The notes: generated by a model from the sequence alone, not told the origin. Positions 35,225 to 45,113 are shown, counted from the stretch's first letter. The stretch is 64,000 nucleotides of DNA from Martinezella rhizogenes (GCF_000799715.1 NZ_JUHG01000013.1:992001-1056000), one strand, 5' to 3'. Numbers and translations: made by a program.

Positions 35225-36499
35225 CTATCGGAAGCGTGACGCCGCAAAAGGCCCGATGTCGATCGGCGGCGACCGTCTGGAAAACGAGGCAGCCACCAGC
35301 TCTCCGGTTTTCGGGCCGGCCGCAAGGCCGATATGGCCGTGGCCGAAGGCATGCACGACATCGGCCGTTGCATTCGAACGGGAGATGACGGGCAGGCCAT
35401 CGGGGGTCGAGGGGCGGTTGCCTTGCCAGCGCAGGATCGTCAGGTCCTCCGGGCTGCTCCCGAGATCCGGATAGGTGCTGAGAAGCTGCCGCAACAGGAT
35501 ATCAGCCCGCTTCCAGTCGGGCGCGGCATCGGCGCTCGCCAACTCCACCTGCCCCGATGCCCGCAGCCGGCCGGGCATCATGGTATTGGCCATCTTGCCG
35601 TCGCTCGGCATGATCGGAATGCGCGGGCCTGCCTTCGGATCGACGACCTCGACATGATAACCCCGCTCGCTTTCCAGCGGGATGCGATCGCCGACCATTT
35701 GTGCCAGCGCCTTCGACTGGATTCCCGCCGCGATGACGGCGCCGTCACATTCGACCGCGCCAGAATCCGTGTCGACAGCCGTCAGCCGACCGTCCTTGAT
35801 CCTGAAGCCGCTTGCGCTTGCCTTCACCATGCGAGCGCCTTCGCCAAGGGCGCGCTGCACCAGCAATGCAACGTAAGCGCCGGGGTCCGTGCAATGTCCA
35901 CCAGCCTCGACCAGCGCGGCAAATGTATAGCGCCGACTGAGGGAGGGGTCGAAAGCATGCAGCTCCTCACCCGGCAGCTCTCGCCACATGACACCGTTGT
36001 CACGCCGCAGCCCCCAGGCGAAAGCGTCGGCCTCAAAACTTGCCCGGTCGGGATAGACATAGAGCAGGCCGTCCTGCCGGATCATGTCCGGCTGCCCGCA
36101 ATCGGCTGCGATGGCGCGATGACGCATCGGTGCATCCGACAGCAACGATGACAGGATTTTCGCCGTTCGCTGCACCTTGGAGAGCGTTGAGCCGGCGCTG
36201 AGGAAACGCAGCAGCCATGGCGCGAGGGGCAAAAGATGCTTCCAGCGGATGGTCAACGGCCCCTGGGGATCAAGAAGGTAGCCCGGCACCTTCTTCCAGA
36301 GGCCCGGAACGGACATGGGGATGATCGAGGCCGGGCTGAGAAAGGCGCCATTGCCATAGCTCGCCGCCTGCCTGTCACCCGGCTCGCCCGGTTCGATGAT
36401 CGTCACACGATGCCCATCCTTCAGCAGCGCGAGTGCGCTGCAGGCGCCAACGATGCCACATCCGATGACGGCGATGTGCTTTGGGGCGGTGTTCGGCAT
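35225..36499 (-). CDS. D-amino-acid dehydrogenase-like FAD oxidoreductase (DadA type)
   Basis: 424 residues. The FAD-binding Rossmann start is HIAVIGCGIVGACSALALLKDGH, followed by the DadA-typical QAASYGNGAFLSPASIIPMSVPGLWKKVPGYLLDPQGPL. The C-terminal flavin contact is RPSTPDGLPVISRS and FGHGHIGLAAGPKTG. It oxidatively deaminates D-amino acids to 2-oxoacids at the membrane. It is the last gene of the leftward operon of binding protein, racemase, permease and ATPase, which suggests uptake of an amino acid, racemisation, and deamination of the D-form. Confidence 0.9.
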   Translation of the reverse strand: MPNTAPKHIAVIGCGIVGACSALALLKDGHRVTIIEPGEPGDRQAASYGNGAFLSPASIIPMSVPGLWKKVPGYLLDPQGPLTIRWKHLLPLAPWLLRFLSAGSTLSKVQRTAKILSSLLSDAPMRHRAIAADCGQPDMIRQDGLLYVYPDRASFEADAFAWGLRRDNGVMWRELPGEELHAFDPSLSRRYTFAALVEAGGHCTDPGAYVALLVQRALGEGARMVKASASGFRIKDGRLTAVDTDSGAVECDGAVIAAGIQSKALAQMVGDRIPLESERGYHVEVVDPKAGPRIPIMPSDGKMANTMMPGRLRASGQVELASADAAPDWKRADILLRQLLSTYPDLGSSPEDLTILRWQGNRPSTPDGLPVISRSNATADVVHAFGHGHIGLAAGPKTGELVAASFSRRSPPIDIGPFAASRFR

Positions 36500-36633
36500 T
36501 CTGGTCCCTCGAAGGATGGTGGATGATGTTGTCCCATGCGCCGCAGGCGGCGCATGGCAGGAGCGCTGTCCTGCTTCAACCTCAAGCTTTGAATTGATGC
36601 CCCGGCCTGTTTGCCGAAACGCGGCAGACGCGG

Positions 36634-37422
36634 TCAGCTTGGATGCAGCGGGCCTGCAAGCCCGGTATGAAAATGGCTAAGAAAGCTGCGTGTTGCCGGA
36701 TGGCTCGGATTTTCGATCATCTGCCGGGCGTCACCCTGTTCGACAACGCATCCATCGCGCATGAAGATCACCTGATCGGCGACATCGCGGGCGAAGGCCA
36801 TTTCGTGCGTCACCAGCAGCATGGTCATGCCTTCGGCGGCCAGCGAGCGCACGACCGCGAGAACCTCGCCAACCAATTCGGGATCGAGCGCCGAGGTCGC
36901 CTCGTCAAACAGCATCACTTCCGGCTGCATGGCGAGAGCGCGGGCGATGGCGACGCGTTGCTTCTGCCCACCGGACAGCTGCTCGGGCTTTGATTTGGCC
37001 TTGTCCGCCAGCCCGACCTTCTCCAGCAGCGCATGGGCACGCTCGCGAGCCTCGGCCTTGGTCACGCCAAGCACCGTGACCGGCCCCTCCATCACGTTTT
37101 CCTCGGCGCTCATATGCGGAAAGAGATTGAAGCTCTGAAAAACCATGCCGGTTCTCGCACGGAAGGCTGCAAGCTCCCTGTCCCGTGGAAGGGCGCTTGA
37201 GCGTGAGAAATCCATCGTGTGGTTTCCCACCCGGATATAGCCTTTGTCGGGCACGGTCAGCAGGTTGATGCTGCGCAGCAGCGTGGATTTACCCGAGCCG
37301 CTGGGGCCGATCAGTGCCACGACGCTGCCTTTCCCGACGCTCAACGTAATATCCTTGAGAACCTCCACAGGGCCGAAGGACTTCTTGACGCCTACGAGCT
37401 CAATCATCTTGTCGTCAGACAT
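36634..37422 (-). CDS. Polar amino-acid ABC transporter ATP-binding protein (HisP/GlnQ type)
   Basis: 262 residues with GPSGSGKSTLLRSIN (Walker A), LSGGQKQRVAIARAL (signature), MLFDEATSALDPEL (Walker B) and TLLVTHEMAFARDVADQVIFM (switch His). These features are characteristic of HisP/GlnQ ATPases. The Walker A and FQSFNLFPHMSAEENV parts are as in the polar amino-acid class. Energises the permease and binding protein of this operon. Confidence 0.95.
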   Translation of the reverse strand: MSDDKMIELVGVKKSFGPVEVLKDITLSVGKGSVVALIGPSGSGKSTLLRSINLLTVPDKGYIRVGNHTMDFSRSSALPRDRELAAFRARTGMVFQSFNLFPHMSAEENVMEGPVTVLGVTKAEARERAHALLEKVGLADKAKSKPEQLSGGQKQRVAIARALAMQPEVMLFDEATSALDPELVGEVLAVVRSLAAEGMTMLLVTHEMAFARDVADQVIFMRDGCVVEQGDARQMIENPSHPATRSFLSHFHTGLAGPLHPS

Positions 37423-37446
37423 GGCTTCATTCCTTCTCGGCGTGCA

Positions 37447-38106
37447 TCATTTTGCCATCCGCGCTTCCAGCCCATGCGCGAGGCGCGTGAGCGGAAACAG
37501 GATGATGAAATAGATCACCGCAATCATCGTATAGGTTTCCAGCGGGCGATAACTCGCCGAGGTGATCAGCTGGCCCTGATAGAGAAGATCCGGCACGGCA
37601 AGCACCGACAGCAGCGACGTATTCTTCAACTGCAGGACGCTCTGATTGACCAGAGGCGGCAGCATGCGTCTCAGTGCCTGCGGCATGATCACGCGCCGCA
37701 TGAGCTGATGCCGACGCATGCCGATGGCTCGACCGGCGTCCCATTGTCCGGCATCGACGGAGACGATACCCCCGCGAATGATCTCGCTATAGAACGAAGC
37801 GCCGTAGAGCGTCAGCGTGATGAAGGCCGCCACAGCCGGCGTGAGTTCGATGCCCGACAGGATCGGCAGCGCGTAATAACACCAGACAAGCTGGACCAGC
37901 ACCGGCGTACAGCGGAAAATCTCGATGAATCCGGTCAAGACCACGCTGATAATCTTGAAGTTGGAAAGCCGCGCCAGTGCGATCGCGCAGCCGACGGTAA
38001 GGCCCGAGATCACCGTGATAATGGTGAAACCGCAGGTGTAGAGCGCACCGATCCAGATCAGCTTGCTATATTGCAGCAGAAAGCCGAAATCCCATTGATA
38101 ACCCAC
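37447..38106 (-). CDS. Polar amino-acid ABC transporter permease (HisM/GlnP type)
   Basis: 219 residues, several membrane segments. The N-terminus and first segment (WIGALYTCGFTIITVISGLTVGCAIALAR) and the EAA loop (GQWDAGRAIGMRRHQLMRRVIMPQALRRMLPP) are typical of PAAT-family permeases. Only one permease gene is present, so it probably forms a homodimer. Lies between the racemase and ATPase genes in the leftward operon. Confidence 0.93.
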   Translation of the reverse strand: MGYQWDFGFLLQYSKLIWIGALYTCGFTIITVISGLTVGCAIALARLSNFKIISVVLTGFIEIFRCTPVLVQLVWCYYALPILSGIELTPAVAAFITLTLYGASFYSEIIRGGIVSVDAGQWDAGRAIGMRRHQLMRRVIMPQALRRMLPPLVNQSVLQLKNTSLLSVLAVPDLLYQGQLITSASYRPLETYTMIAVIYFIILFPLTRLAHGLEARMAK

Positions 38107-38139
38107 TGAGCAATATCCCTCTTTTATTCTATTCTGCGG

Positions 38140-38823
38140 CTATCCCGCCTGGGTTCCCGCAAACAACCAACGGCCCATCGTCAGAATGTCGAAGACCGGA
38201 AGGCCGAAACGTCTGGCAATTACCGCGGAAAACGGCGGCAGGTTGGTGCACTCGAAAACAATCGCACCGATGTTGGCCTCACGCGTGAGCAGTTCCTGCA
38301 CGGTTTCGGTCAGCTCCCGTTCGAGATTGTCCCGATCATAGGCCTCTCCACGCTCGATCAGGCCGTGAAAATATCCCTCTTTCGGCAAGCCGACCGTCGG
38401 TGTGTCGGGATCGGCGCCGGCTTGCGCAAAATGCGCCGGGGTCAGCGAACTGCGCTCGTAGGTCACGACCCCGACACGCTTGCCCGCCGGCAAGCATCGC
38501 ATGACGAGCGGGATCTGCATCAGGCTCGATGTCGCCACCGGCAGCGATAGCCTGCTTGCCAGCAGCGATTGTCTGAGCACGAGAAAGCCGCAGGAAGTGG
38601 TGAGCGCGCGCGCACCCTGCTGCCGCAACGCTTCGCCGGCTTCAACAAAAGCATCGAGGAGGCTTTCGTCCCGTCCCGTCACCACGGTTCTTACGTTAGC
38701 ACCGGAGACCTTCCGATAAAGAACGGGGAAGGGCCAGCTCTCTGCGTTGCCGACATCACCGACCGGACGTTCGAATGTCGTGTCCAGCATGATGATACCG
38801 AGCGCATTCGCAAGCTCAGACAT
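38140..38823 (-). CDS. Aspartate/glutamate racemase-family protein (both catalytic Cys present)
   Basis: 227 residues. Unlike the racemase-fold protein at 4742-5548, this one keeps both cysteines of the two-base mechanism: TTSCGFLVL and FECTNLPPFS. It should interconvert L- and D-forms of an amino acid, or belong to the related isomerases of this superfamily. It is encoded between the binding protein and the permease of a polar amino-acid importer that ends with a D-amino-acid dehydrogenase, which fits racemisation before deamination. Confidence 0.85.
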   Translation of the reverse strand: MSELANALGIIMLDTTFERPVGDVGNAESWPFPVLYRKVSGANVRTVVTGRDESLLDAFVEAGEALRQQGARALTTSCGFLVLRQSLLASRLSLPVATSSLMQIPLVMRCLPAGKRVGVVTYERSSLTPAHFAQAGADPDTPTVGLPKEGYFHGLIERGEAYDRDNLERELTETVQELLTREANIGAIVFECTNLPPFSAVIARRFGLPVFDILTMGRWLFAGTQAG

Positions 38824-38863
38824 GAATTGGCAACCTTTGTACCAGGAAGCGCCAGGGAGAGTT

Positions 38864-38889
38864 CGGGCCGGTCATTACCGCACGGCCCG
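38864..38889 (-). terminator. Intercistronic hairpin after the binding-protein gene
   Basis: CGGGCCG (38864-38870) and CGGCCCG (38883-38889) form a 7-bp GC stem with a 12-base loop and no T-run. It lies between the binding-protein gene and the racemase gene and may protect or attenuate the message. Confidence 0.5.
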
Positions 38890-38900
38890 ATCCCGCTGCG

Positions 38901-39749
38901 TCAGAATTGAATCTCGGCGGGGATTTCCTGCTTCTGCACACCGACCAATTCAAGGCTGGAGGTGATCCAGCTGGTCACCACACCGGAGGAGCGGTTATAC
39001 TCCAGCCAGTTGTCGACGAAGGTGCGAAAGCGGGCGCTGTCCTCGACACGGACGCCGGCGCAGGTCGGCTGGCGGATGAGCGGAGTCGGAACGAAGATCT
39101 TGCCGAGATTTGGGATCTTCTTGACCGTCACCAGCGACAGCATGGCCACCTGGATCACCAGGTCGGCGTGGCCGGCCTGAACCGAAAGCGTCGCCTCATC
39201 GGCCGACTTCAACGCAACCAGCGTCGCCTGCGGCAAGACGCGGCGCGCAAAAAGATCATGGGTCGAGCCGATATCGACAGCGACGCGGATCTCCGGCTTG
39301 TTCAGCTCGTCCCAGGTCTTCGGTTCCAGACCGGGCTTGGCGATGACGGTGAAGGTGTTCTGCATGATCGGGCGGGTGAACTCGACCACCAGCGCCCGGC
39401 TCGGCGTCGGGCTGAGACCGAACATGATGTCGATCTTCTTCGACTGCAGGTCGAGCACCGCGTTGCCCCAGGTCGTCTCGCTGATCTCGACCTCAGCTTC
39501 CATCGATTTCGCAAGATCGCGCGCCATGCTCATGCAGAAGCCGGACCATTCCCCGGTCGCGATGTCCTTGTGGTAATAGGGCTCGGTCCCGACGATGCCG
39601 GCGACGCGCAGCTTCTTGCTGTTGCGGATCCGGTCGAACGTCGATTCATTCGGCGCGGTCTGGGCCACGGCGGGGGTTGATAGCGCTACCGCTGCGGCAC
39701 CGGTCGCGGCTACCCCGATGAGGCCTGCGAAATCTCTGCGTTTCATCAT
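38901..39749 (-). CDS. Polar amino-acid ABC transporter substrate-binding protein
   Basis: 282 residues in the PAAT binding-protein family (SBP_bac_3). The N-terminus MMKRRDFAGLIGVAATGAAAVALSTPAVAQ carries a twin-arginine-like RR and a cleavage site near VAQ, so Tat or Sec export is possible. The mature part has LRVAGIVGTEPYYHKD, GFCMSMARDLAKSMEAEVEI and IMFGLSPTPSRALVVEFTRPI. ATG at 39747-39749 was chosen among several; AGGGG lies upstream. First gene of the leftward D-amino-acid operon, divergent from a LysR gene. Confidence 0.92.
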   Translation of the reverse strand: MMKRRDFAGLIGVAATGAAAVALSTPAVAQTAPNESTFDRIRNSKKLRVAGIVGTEPYYHKDIATGEWSGFCMSMARDLAKSMEAEVEISETTWGNAVLDLQSKKIDIMFGLSPTPSRALVVEFTRPIMQNTFTVIAKPGLEPKTWDELNKPEIRVAVDIGSTHDLFARRVLPQATLVALKSADEATLSVQAGHADLVIQVAMLSLVTVKKIPNLGKIFVPTPLIRQPTCAGVRVEDSARFRTFVDNWLEYNRSSGVVTSWITSSLELVGVQKQEIPAEIQF

Positions 39750-40075
39750 GTTCATTCCCCTTTTTTGTTTGATGATTGATGATCTGCTTGACTGCAATAG
39801 GAAGGAGCAGCTCCAGCGCTCCGATGCCTAAAGCTCGGTTTGAAGCTCTTGTCCGACGGTCGAGGAGACCTGCTTTGCAGCGCATCCGACGCGTATCGTG
39901 TGAGCTTCGCCATCGCAAAAGCAGGCTTGCAAGATTCTCTTTCCTTTGTGGGCGTCTAATTTTCGCGCACCTATTACAATTGCCCGATTAATGGCCTGTC
40001 GCGCGTAAAAACACAAAACTTGAAAACTCGGTTCGTCATGAGTATTTGTCATGACGAAGACATAATAGGGACTTC
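39750..40075. other. Divergent control region of the D-amino-acid operon and its LysR
   Basis: 326 bp without a supported gene. It contains the strong inverted repeat at 40032-40058 near the LysR start. The middle part shows no recognised element. Confidence 0.45.
40032..40058. promoter_or_regulatory. Perfect 10-bp inverted repeat upstream of the LysR gene
   Basis: TTCGTCATGA (40032-40041) and TCATGACGAA (40049-40058) separated by seven bases, ending 17 bp before the LysR ATG. A likely regulator-binding site for autoregulation; perfect arms of this length are unlikely by chance in a short region. Confidence 0.6.
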
Positions 40076-40993
40076 ATGCGTCGCTTCCTTCCTTCATTAC
40101 CGGCCCTGCAGGCCTTCGAAGCCGCTGCTCGCCACATGAGCTTTACGAAGGCGGGGGAGGAGCTTGCGATGACGCAAAGCGGCATCAGCCGCCATATACA
40201 GAATCTCGAACGCTATCTCGGCGTCCGGCTTTTCGAGCGCTCCGGATCGCGGCTCGTGCTGACTGATCCCGGCGCCAAGTATTTTCAGGAGATCGAACAG
40301 ACGCTCAACAAGCTTGAGGAGGTCTCCATTGACGTCGTGCGTGGGCGCAAGGCGGATGCATCGCTGATGATCGGGGCCTACCCCACGCTTGCCGCGCGGT
40401 GGCTGGCACCCCGGCTCGAAGGCTTCGTGCAGGGAAATCCCGACATGCCGATCGAGATCATGCTGGTCGATCCCAAGCTGGATTTCGATCATAGCCGGAT
40501 TGACATCGCCATCCTGCGCGGCGTCGGCTCCTGGCGAAATGCGCGCGCCTCCTTGCTGTTTCCCGAGGAGCTTGCCGTCGTCGCTTCCCCGAAGCTGATC
40601 CCGGCGACGACGACGCTCGACTGGCTCGATTTCGCCCGGTTTCCCACGCTTCAAAATGCCAGCAGGCCCAGTCTCTGGCTCAACTGGCTGCGAGCCGCCA
40701 ATCTGAGCTATAGCGGCGCCATCCAGGGGGTTCGCTTTGCCCATAGCGAGATGCTCATCAACGCTGCCGTCAGCGGTCTCGGCCTGGCGGTCGTGCCGGT
40801 GCAATATGTCGAGCGGGAACTGGAGAGCGGCGAGCTGCATCTACCGCTCGGAAAGCCGGTTCGCTCCAGCGAATCCTATTGGGCCGTCTATTCGGAGCGG
40901 AAGTCGCAAAAACACAGCGTCATCGCATTCCGCGACTGGCTGTTGCATGAGAGCCGGAAAAGCCGCCAGGTGACGGGTGGGACTGCGGCGTAA
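40076..40993 (+). CDS. LysR-family transcriptional regulator (GcvA-like)
   Basis: 305 residues. The N-terminus (RRFLPSLPALQAFEAAARHMSFTKAGEELAMTQSGISRHIQNLERYLGVRLFER) is the GcvA-type winged helix-turn-helix, followed by an effector domain (LMIGAYPTLAARWLAPRLEGFV). It is divergent from the binding-protein gene of the D-amino-acid operon and probably controls it. Start ATG at 40076. Confidence 0.92.
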   Translation: MRRFLPSLPALQAFEAAARHMSFTKAGEELAMTQSGISRHIQNLERYLGVRLFERSGSRLVLTDPGAKYFQEIEQTLNKLEEVSIDVVRGRKADASLMIGAYPTLAARWLAPRLEGFVQGNPDMPIEIMLVDPKLDFDHSRIDIAILRGVGSWRNARASLLFPEELAVVASPKLIPATTTLDWLDFARFPTLQNASRPSLWLNWLRAANLSYSGAIQGVRFAHSEMLINAAVSGLGLAVVPVQYVERELESGELHLPLGKPVRSSESYWAVYSERKSQKHSVIAFRDWLLHESRKSRQVTGGTAA

Positions 40994-41079
40994 CAACACC
41001 CGGGCCTGTCCTTGACCGCGTTGCCTTTTTCTCTAGTCTTCATCGGTATTTGCAACACCGTGGCCGTTGAGGATTTAAG

Positions 41080-41979
41080 ATGCTTGGAATGACGAAGGCG
41101 AGCAAATTTGGGCTCGTGTGCTTGACTGTGGCAACCATCGCCAGTTTCGCGTCCGCCGCCGAGACGAAGGTTTCCTTTAGCGTCGACGGGCAAAAGGTGA
41201 TCGGCACCCTGTCGACGATCGATAACAATCCCAAGGCGCCCGTCGTTGTCATGTTCCACGGCTTTGGTGGCTCGCGCGACGAACTGGCGATCAAGGACAC
41301 CAAGGACGGGGTCTTTTCGCGCAGCGCCCGGCTTCTTGCCGAAAGCGGTTATGCAAGCCTGCGGATCGACTTCCGCGGATCCGGGGAGAGCGACGGCAAA
41401 TGGGCTGATACCACCTTCTCCGGCCAGATCAAGGATGGCGTCGCGGCGGTGGACTGGCTGAAGGCCAGCGACAAGGTCGACGGCTTCAGGATCTCGATCC
41501 TCGGCTGGAGCCAGGGCGGCCTGGTGGGTGCCCATGTGGCGAGGGCGCGACCGGACGTCAAATCCGTGACCTTGTGGGCGCCGGTGGTGACGCCGCTTTA
41601 CACCTACGGCAGCCTCCTCGGCGCCGACAATGTCGCGAAAGGGTTGACCAGCCCGCCGGACACCGAGATCACCGCCAAATTACCGTGGGGCGTCGATACC
41701 ACGCTGAAGGCTTCCTTCTTCAAGGAAATGCCAACCACCAGCACGATCGCGGCAATCGCCCATTACCCCGGCCCGCTGCAAGTCATCGTCGGCAGCAAGG
41801 ATATCACGGTCACGCCCCAGCCGGCATCCGGCCAGGTCCTTCTCGATTATCACGATGGCGAAGAGCGTCTGGACGTTTTCGACATGGATCATGTTTTCAA
41901 CGCCTTTACCGGGCCGGAGACGATCGACAGCCACCTGGTTCCGGCAACGCTGGAATGGTTGAAGAAATTCAACCCCTGA
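41080..41979 (+). CDS. Secreted alpha/beta hydrolase
   Basis: 299 residues with a Sec signal peptide (MTKASKFGLVCLTVATIASFASA). The catalytic features are the oxyanion region VVVMFHGFGGSRDE and the nucleophile elbow ILGWSQGGLVGA (GxSxG), with a C-terminal His in FDMDHVFNAF. Likely a periplasmic esterase or dienelactone-hydrolase-like enzyme. Three codons precede MTKAS; either ATG could start. It follows the LysR gene in the same direction but is separated by 86 bp. Substrate unknown. Confidence 0.87.
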   Translation: MLGMTKASKFGLVCLTVATIASFASAAETKVSFSVDGQKVIGTLSTIDNNPKAPVVVMFHGFGGSRDELAIKDTKDGVFSRSARLLAESGYASLRIDFRGSGESDGKWADTTFSGQIKDGVAAVDWLKASDKVDGFRISILGWSQGGLVGAHVARARPDVKSVTLWAPVVTPLYTYGSLLGADNVAKGLTSPPDTEITAKLPWGVDTTLKASFFKEMPTTSTIAAIAHYPGPLQVIVGSKDITVTPQPASGQVLLDYHDGEERLDVFDMDHVFNAFTGPETIDSHLVPATLEWLKKFNP

Positions 41980-41988
41980 TAAGGTTAC

Positions 41989-42026
41989 AGATCAGATGAG
42001 CGGCGTTGCGGCCGCTCATCTGATCT
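41989..42026. terminator. Perfect 16-bp stem between convergent hydrolase and dehydrogenase genes
   Basis: AGATCAGATGAGCGGC (41989-42004) pairs fully with GCCGCTCATCTGATCT (42011-42026) around a 6-base loop. It lies 10 bp after the hydrolase stop and 25 bp after the dehydrogenase stop on the other strand. No T-run on either side, so it may act as a bidirectional transcript-end structure. Confidence 0.7.
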
Positions 42027-42050
42027 CCATCGAGATCCGGCGTCAGCTCG

Positions 42051-42986
42051 TCAAACGACAGCAGTCGGTAGCGGCATTCCCGCGAAATGGGCGTCGAGAT
42101 TGGCAAGTACCAGATCGGCCATGGCCCGCCGGGTCTCATGCGTGGCACTGCCGAGATGCGGCGCCAGAAGCACGTTGTCCATGTCGTACAGCTCTTCCGG
42201 GACGCGGGGTTCATCCTCGAAGACATCAAGTGCTGCGCCGCCGATTCGCCGGTCCCGCAAGGCGACGACCAGCGCCCGCTCATCGACCAGCGAGCCGCGT
42301 GCGACGTTGACGAGCGTGCCGCTCGGCCCGAGGGCATCGAGCACCTCGGCGTTGACGACATGCCTGGTTTCGGCCGTGGCGGCGGCGGCAAGGATGAGGA
42401 CATCGCAATTTGCGGCAAGCGCTGTGAGCGTCTCATGATAGTCGTAGGGCACATCCCGCTTCGAGCGCGCCGAATAGGAAATGCGGGCGTCGAAACCCTC
42501 GAGCCGCCTGGCAATCGCCATGCCGATGCGGCCAAGCCCGAAAATGCCGTAGCGGCGACCGGCGACCCGCGTCGAGAGCCCCATGTCGGCCGAGAGCCAT
42601 TTGCCGGCTCGGACATAGGCATCGGCACGCGGCAATTGTCGGCCAAAGGCAAGGATCAGCCCGAGCGCCAGATCCGCGACATCGGCCGTCAGCACATCCG
42701 GCGTGTTGGAGACACGGATGCCCCGCCGCTTCGCCTCGGCCAGATCGACCTTGTCGAAGCCGACGCCGTTGATTGCAACGATTTCGAGTTTTGGAAGGGC
42801 GGAAGCCAGATCGGCCGGAATACCGAGGTGACCGCCCGTGACGGTGGCGCGAATGCTATCGCCATTGGCCGCCAGGAAGGCCGCCTTGTCCTCCATCTCG
42901 AAGAGGCGATGGATGGTAAATCGTTTGGCCAACTCCGTTTCGAGAAAGGGCGTCAGCGGGCAGAGCTGCAGGATGTCTACGGTCAT
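42051..42986 (-). CDS. D-2-hydroxyacid dehydrogenase (GhrB/2-ketogluconate reductase-like)
   Basis: 311 residues of the D-isomer-specific 2-hydroxyacid dehydrogenase family. The NAD(P)-binding motif is YGIFGLGRIGMAIARRLEGF, the catalytic Arg is in NVARGSLVDERALV, and Glu and His follow in VFEDEPRVPEELYDMDNVLLAPHLGSATHET. Members reduce glyoxylate, hydroxypyruvate or 2-ketogluconate. It is the last gene of the leftward operon for a polar-amino-acid-type importer. A GntR-like regulator for this operon would fit a sugar-acid substrate better than an amino acid, which is inference. Confidence 0.92.
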   Translation of the reverse strand: MTVDILQLCPLTPFLETELAKRFTIHRLFEMEDKAAFLAANGDSIRATVTGGHLGIPADLASALPKLEIVAINGVGFDKVDLAEAKRRGIRVSNTPDVLTADVADLALGLILAFGRQLPRADAYVRAGKWLSADMGLSTRVAGRRYGIFGLGRIGMAIARRLEGFDARISYSARSKRDVPYDYHETLTALAANCDVLILAAAATAETRHVVNAEVLDALGPSGTLVNVARGSLVDERALVVALRDRRIGGAALDVFEDEPRVPEELYDMDNVLLAPHLGSATHETRRAMADLVLANLDAHFAGMPLPTAVV

Positions 42987-43013
42987 GGATCAACTCAAAC
43001 TTTGAACGAGGGG

Positions 43014-43725
<712 letters not shown>

Positions 43726-43745
<20 letters not shown>

Positions 43746-44385
43746 GAAGCCTCCTTTCCAGCCAACGCGACAGCTGGGACAATGGGTAGCAGACGACGAA
43801 GTAGAGGGCCGCCACGGCGATGAAGACGCGAAACGGCTGGAACGTCGCATTGTTGATAAGCTGCCCGGCACGGGCGAGTTCGACAAAGCCTATGATCGAG
43901 GCGATCGAGGTGTTCTTGACCACCTGCACGGCAAAGCCGACGGTCGGCGGCAGGGAAATACGCATCGCCTGCGGCAGGATGACGTAGCGATATTGCTGCA
44001 ACCGGGTCATGGCGAGCGACTCGGACGCCTCCCATTGCGGCTTGGGCACAGCCTGGATACAGCCCCGCCAGATCTCCGCCAGATAGCCGGAGGCATAGAT
44101 CGTCATCGACGCACCCGCGGCAATCAGCGGCGGCAGTTCGAAGCCGGCAAGGCTCAACCCGTAATAGGACAGGAAGAGGATCATCAGGACCGGAATGCCC
44201 TGGATCACCTGGATATAGGTGCCGGCGGCAATACGCACGGCCTTGAGTGATGACGTTCGGGCGAGTGCCACGGCAAAGCCCAGGAGCCCACCACCGATCA
44301 GCGCGATGATCGTCAGAACGACGGTCCATTGCAGCGATTGCAGCAGGAAGGTGAATTCGTTGATGCCGAATGTTCTGAGTGTCAT
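43726..44385 (-). CDS. Polar amino-acid-type ABC transporter permease 2
   Basis: 219 residues. Membrane segments are clear (VVLTIIALIGGGLLGFAVALARTS, VLMILFLSYYGLSLAG) with the EAA loop KPQWEASESLAMTRLQQYRYVILPQAMRISLPP. ATG at 44383-44385 follows GGAGG and overlaps the first permease gene by four bases. It forms a heterodimer with permease 1. Confidence 0.93.
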
Positions 44386-45086
44386 GCCTGTACCTCCGGC
44401 AGGGCCGTGATCGTGCGACGCGCGACGCGGCGGCCGAAGAGCCACATTCCAACGAGCGCGAGGCCGGCCCGCAGCGCAAGCGCCAGCGCCAGATACATCA
44501 GCGTGACGACGATATAGACCTCGAAGGACCGGTAGGTCTGCGATTCCACGAAGGCGGCCGAGGCGGCGAGTTCATGGGTCGAGATTGCCGAGCAGATGCT
44601 CGATGCCAGCATCATCAGCACGAACTGGCTGCACAGCGCCGGATAGACCTTGGCGATGGCCGGCACGATGATGACATGACGATAGATCTGGAACCGCGTG
44701 AAGCCGAGCGCTTCGCCCGCCTCGATCTGGGACTTGTGCACCGCCTCGATGCCAGCCCGGATGATTTCCGTCGAATAGGCGGCGAGATTGATGGTCATGC
44801 CGATCAGCGCCGCCGTATCGGCACCGACCCTCAAGCCGAGACCCGGCAGACCGAAATAGACGATGAAGAGCTGCACCAGGAAGGGCGTATTGCGGATGAC
44901 TTCGACATAGGCATCGACGAGAAACCGCACCCACCTGCCCTGGACGGAACGCAGCGAGGCAAGCACGATGCCGAAGCCGGACCCAAGGATGATCGACAGA
45001 ACCGAAAGCCTGATGGTCAGCCAAAGACCGCTCAGGAACTCGCCCTGATATTGCGCGAGCGCGCTGAATTGAAACGTATACGACAT
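44382..45086 (-). CDS. Polar amino-acid-type ABC transporter permease 1
   Basis: 234 residues. PAAT-permease features are GLWLTIRLSVLSIILGSGFGIVLASLR, RNTPFLVQLFIVYFGLPGLGL, and the EAA loop HKSQIEAGEALGFTRFQIYRHVIIVPAIAKVYP. ATG at 45084-45086 with GGAGG upstream. Pairs with permease 2. Confidence 0.93.
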   Translation of the reverse strand: MSYTFQFSALAQYQGEFLSGLWLTIRLSVLSIILGSGFGIVLASLRSVQGRWVRFLVDAYVEVIRNTPFLVQLFIVYFGLPGLGLRVGADTAALIGMTINLAAYSTEIIRAGIEAVHKSQIEAGEALGFTRFQIYRHVIIVPAIAKVYPALCSQFVLMMLASSICSAISTHELAASAAFVESQTYRSFEVYIVVTLMYLALALALRAGLALVGMWLFGRRVARRTITALPEVQA

Positions 45087-45113
45087 GGAAAGGACCTCCG
45101 TTGAGGTTTCGCG

